A stretch of 20,475 bases of DNA from contig JACQGW010000161.1 of NCBI GenBank assembly GCA_016199325.1, positions 1-20,475 of the forward strand, written 5' to 3'. Shown piece after piece: positions 5,907-12,636 of this stretch (positions are counted from its first letter, which is position 1; each line of letters begins with the position of its first letter). The notes beneath the pieces are model-generated. The model was given only the letters and a program-made list of their open reading frames with translations. It searched no databases and was not told the origin of the DNA. The position numbers and the translations under genes are program-made. This stretch comes from Chloroflexota bacterium. Its GTDB lineage: Bacteria > Chloroflexota > Dehalococcoidia > JACQGW01.

Positions 5907-8546
5907 TTACATGACTGTGCGCGGCTTGAAGGTCATCTCGTCAAACGTATGCTTGTACGGCGACTCCCCGATCTTCTCGATCTGGGCCTTGCCCAGTTTA
6001 TAGCGGTACACGTTGGTAATGGGGTCGGGCACGCGATGCACCAGCGAGTTGGTCGGGCTGGACGGATGCAGGAAGTTCGTAAAGAGCACTCCCGGTGCCA
6101 CGTCGTCCGAGATGATCGCCACCGCGGTAACGTCGCCCCGGCCTTGTCGGATGAGCCCGGCCTTCTGGAGATCGGTGAAGGTGTGATCCTTCACCCGAAC
6201 CCAACCCCCGGTCTGGATCAGGATGTCGTCGCTGAACAGCCGCACCACGTCCCCGCTCTCGATGCCGTACCGGGCAGCGTCGTCGGGATGGATGTCTACC
6301 CACGTATCCGGCCAGCGGTTGTGGATGTACGGCTTGCGGTGGTCGTCGAACCCAGACTGCCACACCTCGTTGACGCGCCCCGTTACCAGCCAGAGCTCGC
6401 CTTTTGCCGGGTTGGGGGTCACGCGTTGGTAGAAATCGCCGAAGAGCTCCCATGGACTCTTCAGCAAGAGCGCTTTGCCAGAGTGGGAATTGAACTGCGT
6501 GAGCCACTTGGCGTGAACGGTGGGGCCTTCCGGGGAGCCGAGCTCGAGCGTTGAGTCGTGCAGGCGTACCGTGCCCTCCATTCGGCCGTTGACCCAGCGG
6601 ATGGGGGTCTGGATGCCCTCGGTGCCAAGCTCGCGTAGGACTTCGTGCCCCGGCTTGGCAATCCGGCGCGCATGCCAGACCAGCACGTAGTAATCGAGTA
6701 CGCCACCGCGGCTGAAGCGTGCGGCCTCCTCGAACACATCATTGCTCGTTTGCCATCGAAAGCCCGCAAAGCCCATCTTCTGGGCGAAGCGACTGATCGC
6801 CCACCAGTCGGGCCTGGCCTCACCCGGCGGATCGTAGAACTTGCTGTAGAGGCGCAAGCGGCGCTCGCCATTGGCACGGGTCGCGTCGTGCTCGCCCCAC
6901 GCGGCCGCCGGGAGCACGATGTCGGCGAGCTCGGTGTTGATCGGCTCCACCGGGTAGATGTCGGAATCGACGATGACCGTACCGCCACCGTCGACGCGGG
7001 CGATGAGTGTCTCGATCATCGCCTGCTTCTCGGTAGAGGTAATCTGGCTAGGATGCTCGACGGTCAGCCGGCGTAAGGTCGCAGCCAACTCCTGGCTGGC
7101 CGCCATCGCCCCGGTCCAGGTGGTGCCGATGACCCAGACGAACCGCGCCTTGCCGGCCGCCACCCAGCGGTCAAGGTCGAGCTCGACCCTGCGTCGGCCA
7201 GGGAGCTTTTCCGGCGACAGCTCGATCGGATACTCGGCCGCACCCATCCACCCCCGCTGGTGGCCGCCCAACCGGCTGATCACCCGTCCCGGCCGATTGC
7301 CGGCGCCGCAGAGCAGGCCCATCGTCGCGAAGGAAGCGGTGTTCAAGTAGTTGTTGCTCCAGTAGCTGCCCTTCTCGAACACGAAGGAGGCTTTGGGACG
7401 CGGGCCGCCGGCACCGGTGAGCATTTCGGCTGCCTTGCGAATCTTCTCAGCCGGAACTCCGGTGACGCGTGCCGCCTGCTCCAGCCTGGCGGGCTCGTAT
7501 TTCAGCAGCCATTCCTTGTAGCCCTTGTAGTCCGCCATGAACTGTCCCCAGGTGGTGCGCCACTGCCAGGGGGTGTTGCGCGGGCCGCGCCCCATCCCGG
7601 CGTCCACATCCCATGTGCTGGCGACCCATTGCTCGATGAACTCCTTGTCCTCCCAGCCTTGCTCCAGGACGATCCGGTTGATGGCCAGGTGCAGCAGGGT
7701 GTCGGTGCCGGGGGTGACTTGCAGGAACAGGCCGCCGTTGGCCTCGGCGTAGGCGATACCGGCGGTACGGCGCGGCAGCGCGAAGATCAGCTTCGGCTTG
7801 CCCATCATCCACGAGGTGAAGACGGTCGTCTTCGTCTCAAAGGGATCGGTACCGGAGACGTAGATCACGTCGGCATCGGCCCAATCCTGATATGAGGCGC
7901 TGAAGGTGATGATACCGGCGTCGTCGACGCCACCGGTATCGGAGCCAATGCTGGGCTTGTCGTGCTGGGCAAACGCTGGCGTCTTGATCGCGTCGAAAGC
8001 CAGCTTGGTGATGGCGTAGGTGTTCTCGAAGAACTCATACGAGTAGGTCTTCATCGCCCACGCCGACTCGCCGTACCTTGCCAGCACGTGCTTGCTCACC
8101 GCCGCCATGACGTCGAGGGCGGTGTCCCAATCCACCCGCGTGAGCCTCCCATTGACCCGGATCTGGGGATACTGCAGGCGGTCACGCGTCGGCGCATCCG
8201 GGTTGTAGCACTTGAGTGCGAGCGTGCCGCCGCGGATGGAGTGATTGCCGCCTTTGTTGACCACCTTGGACTGGAAGTCCGGAACAATGAGGACGTGGTG
8301 CGGTTTCCCGTCCACGCTGACGGTATTGTGCTGGTTCGGGCTGATCCAGCCTCCGAGGATGGAGGTGGGGAAAGCGATACCAAGGGCGTTTTCGTTGGCC
8401 TTTGGTCCGCCCTCCTTACCTTCCGGCCAAACGTACGCCTTGTAACCGCAGGCGACGATGCAGTAGGCACAAGCTGTCGTGTAGACGTTGGCATCCGGCG
8501 GGGGCAGCGGAACGTGATCGCGAAACGTGTACTTACTCATCGTCAT
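5907..8546 (-). CDS. idrA: AioA/IdrA-family molybdopterin oxidoreductase, large catalytic subunit (iodate reductase-like or arsenite oxidase-like)
   Basis: 879 aa (877 if the ATG at 8540 is used, which has better spacing from GGAGG). Full-length DMSO-reductase-family enzyme binding Mo-bis-MGD. An N-terminal C26-x2-C29-x3-C33 with a serine (S103 in NHSIRGG) where other members have a fourth Cys gives the [3Fe-4S] pattern of AioA. Arsenite-site equivalents are H195, R425 and H429 (RLGGHQRG), but the glutamate position holds D203 (HDKPSIGSD). There is no signal peptide, so export must rely on the Rieske partner, as in AioBA. It is the last gene of the operon, 22 bp behind the Rieske gene. Two di-haem peroxidase genes upstream are the mark of iodate reductase loci (idrABP1P2) and are not part of typical aio operons, so I favour an IdrA-type oxyanion reductase. 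The symbol is provisional; a divergent arsenite oxidase is the alternative. Confidence 0.88.
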   Translation of the reverse strand: MTMSKYTFRDHVPLPPPDANVYTTACAYCIVACGYKAYVWPEGKEGGPKANENALGIAFPTSILGGWISPNQHNTVSVDGKPHHVLIVPDFQSKVVNKGGNHSIRGGTLALKCYNPDAPTRDRLQYPQIRVNGRLTRVDWDTALDVMAAVSKHVLARYGESAWAMKTYSYEFFENTYAITKLAFDAIKTPAFAQHDKPSIGSDTGGVDDAGIITFSASYQDWADADVIYVSGTDPFETKTTVFTSWMMGKPKLIFALPRRTAGIAYAEANGGLFLQVTPGTDTLLHLAINRIVLEQGWEDKEFIEQWVASTWDVDAGMGRGPRNTPWQWRTTWGQFMADYKGYKEWLLKYEPARLEQAARVTGVPAEKIRKAAEMLTGAGGPRPKASFVFEKGSYWSNNYLNTASFATMGLLCGAGNRPGRVISRLGGHQRGWMGAAEYPIELSPEKLPGRRRVELDLDRWVAAGKARFVWVIGTTWTGAMAASQELAATLRRLTVEHPSQITSTEKQAMIETLIARVDGGGTVIVDSDIYPVEPINTELADIVLPAAAWGEHDATRANGERRLRLYSKFYDPPGEARPDWWAISRFAQKMGFAGFRWQTSNDVFEEAARFSRGGVLDYYVLVWHARRIAKPGHEVLRELGTEGIQTPIRWVNGRMEGTVRLHDSTLELGSPEGPTVHAKWLTQFNSHSGKALLLKSPWELFGDFYQRVTPNPAKGELWLVTGRVNEVWQSGFDDHRKPYIHNRWPDTWVDIHPDDAARYGIESGDVVRLFSDDILIQTGGWVRVKDHTFTDLQKAGLIRQGRGDVTAVAIISDDVAPGVLFTNFLHPSSPTNSLVHRVPDPITNVYRYKLGKAQIEKIGESPYKHTFDEMTFKPRTVM

Positions 8547-8568
8547 TTCCTCCCGCGAGACAGGCTCA

Positions 8569-9135
8569 CTACCTGCCTCGCTCTGCGGCTGGATCGACCC
8601 GGTTGTTGTGAAAACCGTACAGCAACCCCATCACGCCCGTGGCGACAATGTCGTCGCCCTCGAGCTCCAGGACGATCTGCGGCAGGCCCTCGGTAGCGTG
8701 GCCGCTCACGACCATCCCGTGCCGGGTGAGATCGAAGGTGGTGAGGTGGAGCGGACACGGCCCGAGAACCTGATGTTCGGCGTTCAGGCGGCCCGCGAGC
8801 GGGCCGCCCTGATGAGGACAGAGGTTGTTGAACGCCACCACGTCCAGGGCCGGGCCAATGCCGCCGCCGGCCGGTTTGCCCAGCTTGTACAGGAAGTTGG
8901 TGCAGTTGGGATGGTCGAAGGGGTATTTGAACTCGACCGGCTGGCCCAGCTTGAGCGTGCTCAACTGCCCAACCTTCTGACGTGGATAAGCGGCCATCTG
9001 CAGGCTCAACCCTTCGGCCGCCGGTACGCCGTGCAGGAACCGGGGCATCGCCAGCGTGACGAGGGCGCCACCGCCGAGGAAGAGGAACTGGCGGCGGGTC
9101 AGGGCCGCTTTGGGATCACAGGCCTTGGCAGTCAT
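8569..9135 (-). CDS. idrB: Rieske [2Fe-2S] small subunit with Tat signal (AioB/IdrB-like)
   Basis: 188 aa. The twin-arginine signal TRRQFLFLGGGALVTLA is at residues 13-29, predicting Tat export with the cofactor-loaded large subunit as passenger. Rieske ligands: C106-P-H108 (CPHQGG) and C127-x2-H130 (CPLHLTTFD). The extra Cys of each box that forms the disulfide in bc1-type Rieske proteins is absent (G110 and L131 instead). The ATG overlaps the stop of the upstream peroxidase gene by four nt (ATGA at 9135-9132), so translation is probably coupled. It should shuttle electrons between the molybdenum enzyme and a membrane or cytochrome c partner. The Rieske-then-large-subunit order is as in aioBA; in the iodate reductase loci I know, the large subunit comes first. 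Confidence 0.9.
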   Translation of the reverse strand: MTAKACDPKAALTRRQFLFLGGGALVTLAMPRFLHGVPAAEGLSLQMAAYPRQKVGQLSTLKLGQPVEFKYPFDHPNCTNFLYKLGKPAGGGIGPALDVVAFNNLCPHQGGPLAGRLNAEHQVLGPCPLHLTTFDLTRHGMVVSGHATEGLPQIVLELEGDDIVATGVMGLLYGFHNNRVDPAAERGR

Positions 9136-10343
9136 CGGGGACCTCCCTGCGTGGGTATGCGCCAGACTTCGTAAGCCGGCAGTTGGGGTGCTTCGACGAC
9201 GATCTTGTCACCGCACAAGCTCTTCAGGAATGCGACGAGATCGCTCTGCTCGCCGGCGGTGAGATTCGGCGGCCGGAGCAGCGGGTCCTTGTGGGGAAGG
9301 GTTCCGCCCCCAGCGTTGTAGAACCCGACCACGTCCTCGAGTGTGGCGAAGGCGCCGTTGTGCATATAGGGCGCAGTGTAACAGGTATCGCGCAGGGACG
9401 GCGTCCGGAACTTCCCCCTGTCGCTGTCCAGCTTGGTAACGTAATACAGGCCAAGGTCGGTGTCCATCGCGCCGTATTCGCGCTCCGACATGCCGCGCGC
9501 CCAGTACTGCCAGCGGGCGGTGATCTGTCGGAGGGGATTTGTCTGGAAATCCGGCGCGGTCGGCACGCCGATGTTGTGGAAGCCATCGTCGCTCACGAGT
9601 GGCCCGTTGTGGCAGGCGATGCAGTTCGCCTTGCCGGCAAACAGCTCGTAGCCGCGCCTGGCTGGAGCCGAGATGGCGTTCCGCTGGCCTCTCAGATAGG
9701 CGTCGAACGGCGCATTGCGCGAGACGATGGTTCGCTGAAAGGTGGCCACGGCCTTGAGGGCGTCGCCGTACAGCGGGTACTCCGTGCCGAACACCTCTTT
9801 GAACCGCCGCACATACTCCGGAATCTGCGCGAGCCGCTCCTCAGCCATGAACGGATCGAGGTTGCCGGCTAACGCACCCGTCCAGGCGCTGTCGGCCTGT
9901 TTCTCGAGGCTGTTAGCCGAGCCATCCCAGAAGAGCTTGGTGTAGTAGGCGGCGTTGATGACGGTTTGGGAATTGCGCCAGTGGGTGGTGCCCGGATAGC
10001 CGAACGAGATCGGGCTGCCGATGCCCCAACTCCCGTCGTTCGCAGGGTGGCAACTGTTGCACGAGGTGCTCCCGTCGCCGGAGAGGCGTGGATCGAACCA
10101 CAGCAGCTTGCCCAGATCCGCCTTCGCGTCCGAATACGGGTTGTCTCCGGGGAAGGGCACGGGCGGGAGGGAGGCGAGCGCCGGGTACTCGGATTGGACG
10201 GCTGGCTGGGGTGGATGCGTAAACCAGAGACCGGCGAAGACGAGGACCAGCCCCAGGCCGAGTCCTAGCAGCCACCATGCCCGGCGCAAACCGAGCAGCC
10301 GCCGCTGCGGCGGGTTCTGTTGCGGAGGAGGTGCCGGCTTCAT
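9132..10343 (-). CDS. Di-haem cytochrome c peroxidase family protein (CcpA/MauG-like; IdrP-type)
   Basis: 403 aa. One N-terminal TM helix (about 22-41, WWLLGLGLGLVLVFAGLWF) anchors it with the catalytic part outside. Two c-type haem sites: CNSCH (95-99) and CIACH (241-245). Other family blocks: LGKLLWFDPRLSGDGSTSC, WRNSQTVINAAYY followed by WDGSA, and TAPYMHNGAFATLEDVVGFY near the C-terminus. Length is slightly above that of classical di-haem peroxidases because of the anchor. The start codon overlaps the end of the upstream tri-haem gene (ATGA at 10343-10340) and its own stop overlaps the Rieske start, so it is locked into the operon. Likely role: removing hydrogen peroxide or reactive intermediates made by the molybdenum enzyme, or passing electrons, as proposed for IdrP1/IdrP2. 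Confidence 0.9.
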   Translation of the reverse strand: MKPAPPPQQNPPQRRLLGLRRAWWLLGLGLGLVLVFAGLWFTHPPQPAVQSEYPALASLPPVPFPGDNPYSDAKADLGKLLWFDPRLSGDGSTSCNSCHPANDGSWGIGSPISFGYPGTTHWRNSQTVINAAYYTKLFWDGSANSLEKQADSAWTGALAGNLDPFMAEERLAQIPEYVRRFKEVFGTEYPLYGDALKAVATFQRTIVSRNAPFDAYLRGQRNAISAPARRGYELFAGKANCIACHNGPLVSDDGFHNIGVPTAPDFQTNPLRQITARWQYWARGMSEREYGAMDTDLGLYYVTKLDSDRGKFRTPSLRDTCYTAPYMHNGAFATLEDVVGFYNAGGGTLPHKDPLLRPPNLTAGEQSDLVAFLKSLCGDKIVVEAPQLPAYEVWRIPTQGGPR

Positions 10344-11872
10344 CGGTTGTCTCCCAGTTTGCGGAGTTGATAGTTCGGCTGGGCCGGGGCCTGGACAGCC
10401 GGTAGGTCGCCGGTCAGGCTCTGGAGAAACGCGACGAGCTGCCCGGTCTCGGCTTTGGTGAGCCCGAGCGGCTTGAGGACCTTGTTCCCCGGGCCGCCCC
10501 CGGCGTTGTAGAACTGGACTACCTCGTCGAGCGTCGCGAAGACGCCGTTATGCATGAAGGGCGCGGTGCGGGCGACCTCGCGCAGCGGAGCGGTGCGGAA
10601 GGCCCGTCGGTCGTGTTCTTCCTGCGTCAGGGTGTACCGGCCGACGTCCTCGAATGTGTTGCGGTAGTTTGGGAGGCCGAGGGTGCGGAAGAATCGCCGG
10701 AACGTGATGTGGCGTAGGGGTTCGCGGACGATGTCCGGATTCTCCGGCACACCGAGGGCGTAGAACTTCTGATCGGAGAGGATCGGGCCGGTGTGGCACG
10801 AGGCGCAGCCAGCCTTGCCCTGGAAGAGCACGAGGCCGGCCTTCGCTTCCGACGAGAGCGCGGTCGAGTCGCCGGCCACGGCGCGGTCGTAGGCGCTCGG
10901 GCTGGAGTTGAGCGAGAGAACGTAGGCCGACACAGCCGAGACCATTCGTCCGAAGCTCGGCTCACTGCCATAGGCGTCCTTGAACAGTTGGACGTATTCC
11001 GGCACTTGCTTGAGCCGTTCGACGACCAATCGCCCGTCGGCTTGGAAGAAGTGCGCCTCGGTAAGGTGATCCCGGACAACGGTCGGCAAGTCCCCACTGT
11101 CGAGCCGACCGTCCCAGTAGCTGGAGCTAGTGAAGGCCACGTTGAGCAGGGTCGGCGTGTTGCGGAAGTACAGCGTCCCGGGGTAGCCGTCGCTCAGCGC
11201 CTTCCCATCCGTCCAGGCCTTGTCCGGCTGGTGGCACGAGGCGCAACTGAGCGAAGCATCGGCGGACAGGCGCGAGTCAAAGAAGAGGTGTTTGCCGAGC
11301 AGCACCTCGGCATCCTTGTATTGCTTCGCCGGCGGAGCGAAAGGCTTGTTGGCGGTTTCGGGCGGCCGGACAATGGGGATGGGGGTGAAGACGTAGGCCG
11401 GCGCGCCCGCCGGGCTCTCGCCGGTGAGGGCGGCCAGATAGTCGACGATCAGGTCGATCTCGGCTCGACTAAGGCGCTGGCCGGAGTTCGGCGGCATCAC
11501 GCCCGTTGGACAGGGGCCGCTCGGGCACCTGGGGGCGATGAAGGCCGCCGGGTCGAGGATGGATTCGCGGATGTAGTCCTTGGCGCTCACGCCGGATTTG
11601 CGTGTCGCCGCCTCAGCACCGATCTTGGCAAGGTTCGGGCCGACGAGGCCGACAGCATTGGGGATGTCAGGGATGGTGTGACAGCCCCCGCATCCGGCCT
11701 TGGCGAACACGGCGACGGCAGCCGGATCGGGCGCAGCCAGTGTCGGAGCGCTGCTGGTGGGCGCTGGCGCGGGCGCGCTGCTGGCGGGGGGAGTTCGGCT
11801 GGCGAGCGTAACCCCCACAAAGACCAGGGCCAGCGTCGCGCCGAGCAAGACCCATCTGGGTGTTTGACGCAC
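10340..11872 (-). CDS. Tri-haem cytochrome c peroxidase-like protein (mono-haem domain fused to di-haem peroxidase)
   Basis: 510 aa from a GTG at 11872 with GGAGG six nt upstream. A signal peptide or anchor spans residues 7-24. An extra N-terminal cytochrome c domain follows: CGGCH (61-65) with a probable axial Met at 126 (GVMPPNSGQ). A di-haem peroxidase module then carries CASCH (210-214) and CASCH (356-360), with FRNTPTLLNVAF, WDGR (253-256) and RTAPFMHNGVFATLDEVVQF. The added haem domain makes it about 100-150 residues longer than its neighbour and recalls tri-haem YhjA-type peroxidases that accept electrons directly from quinol; that parallel is inference. It is the first structural gene of the cluster, 110 bp after the regulator gene. 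Probably one of the two IdrP-type peroxidases. Confidence 0.9.
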   Translation of the reverse strand: MRQTPRWVLLGATLALVFVGVTLASRTPPASSAPAPAPTSSAPTLAAPDPAAVAVFAKAGCGGCHTIPDIPNAVGLVGPNLAKIGAEAATRKSGVSAKDYIRESILDPAAFIAPRCPSGPCPTGVMPPNSGQRLSRAEIDLIVDYLAALTGESPAGAPAYVFTPIPIVRPPETANKPFAPPAKQYKDAEVLLGKHLFFDSRLSADASLSCASCHQPDKAWTDGKALSDGYPGTLYFRNTPTLLNVAFTSSSYWDGRLDSGDLPTVVRDHLTEAHFFQADGRLVVERLKQVPEYVQLFKDAYGSEPSFGRMVSAVSAYVLSLNSSPSAYDRAVAGDSTALSSEAKAGLVLFQGKAGCASCHTGPILSDQKFYALGVPENPDIVREPLRHITFRRFFRTLGLPNYRNTFEDVGRYTLTQEEHDRRAFRTAPLREVARTAPFMHNGVFATLDEVVQFYNAGGGPGNKVLKPLGLTKAETGQLVAFLQSLTGDLPAVQAPAQPNYQLRKLGDNR

Positions 11873-11982
11873 GGCGCACCTCCGAAGAGCAGGATGCAGA
11901 TGCTAGCTGCCCTTACTGTACGGCAAAGGTGCGCGTGCGGCGTCACCCTCTGGGATGAAGTCGCTCATCCTGGCGAGTGATC

Positions 11983-12636
11983 TTATTCCAGCCCGTGTCG
12001 GACCGCCCAGAGGGCGGCCTGGGTCCGGTCGGAGACGTTGAGCTTCTCGAAGATGTGTCGGACGTGGGTCTTGACGGTATTGACGCTGAGCGTGAGCGCG
12101 GCGGCGATCCGTTCGTTGTCCAAGCCGTCGGCGAGCAGGCGCAGGACGCGCGCTTCGGCCTCGGTCAGGAGATCGGCCGGGTGCGTCTCCGGTTCGGGGA
12201 TGAGCGTGGTCTCAACGGCGGCCGAGGCCAGGGCGGCCCGCAGCAGCGCCGGATCGAGCAGGTGCTCGCCGGTGGCCGCGGCGCGCACGGCAACCGGGAT
12301 ACGGTCGGGGTCGACCTCTTTGGAGAGAAAGCCCGCGGCGCCGTGCGCGACCGCGCGGGCGAGGTAGCCCGGATTGGCGTGTGAGGTCAGCACGATCACA
12401 CTCGTCTCCGGGCGCGCCGCTTTGATCGCGGCGAGGGCCTGCAGACCGTCGAGGTCCGGCATCCGAATGTCGAGCAGGACGACCTTCGGCGCCAGGGACT
12501 CGGCAAGCGCGATCGCTTCCCGACCGGTGCGCGCCTCGCCGACCACCTGCAGCCCCGCGTGCTGGAGAAGAGCCCGCAGCCCCTCCCGCACGACGCCGTG
12601 ATCGTCGGCGATGAGGACGGTGATCACTGTGGTCAT
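11983..12636 (-). CDS. NarL/LuxR-family response regulator
   Basis: 217 aa. The receiver domain (about 5-120) has the acidic pair D11/D12, phospho-acceptor D56 (LLDIRMPDLDG), the switch region VLTSHAN and the conserved lysine in FLSKEV. The C-terminal LuxR-type HTH (about 150-215) reads LTEAEARVLRLLADGLDNER, then SVNTVKTHVRHIFEKLNVSDR. The ATG overlaps the stop of the histidine kinase gene by four nt (12636-12633), so the pair is translationally coupled. The next gene on the same strand is the tri-haem peroxidase 110 bp away, which makes the respiratory module the obvious target. This differs from aio operons controlled by the sigma54-type AioR. Confidence 0.93.
   Translation of the reverse strand: MTTVITVLIADDHGVVREGLRALLQHAGLQVVGEARTGREAIALAESLAPKVVLLDIRMPDLDGLQALAAIKAARPETSVIVLTSHANPGYLARAVAHGAAGFLSKEVDPDRIPVAVRAAATGEHLLDPALLRAALASAAVETTLIPEPETHPADLLTEAEARVLRLLADGLDNERIAAALTLSVNTVKTHVRHIFEKLNVSDRTQAALWAVRHGLE

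Noticed and set aside
5907..9135. Canonical arsenite oxidase operon (aioBA)
   Set aside because: Rieske-then-large-subunit order fits, but paired di-haem peroxidases, a NarL-type regulator and the E-to-D change do not; no aioXSR, aio cytochrome or ars genes are visible. Kept as the main alternative.
10793..11980. 395-aa open frame on the plus strand
   Set aside because: Antisense to the tri-haem peroxidase gene, whose haem motifs and RBS are unambiguous.
11873..11982. Separate promoter before the tri-haem peroxidase gene
   Set aside because: TTGCCG and TAGCAT occur on the minus strand but with a 15-nt spacer; too weak to annotate.
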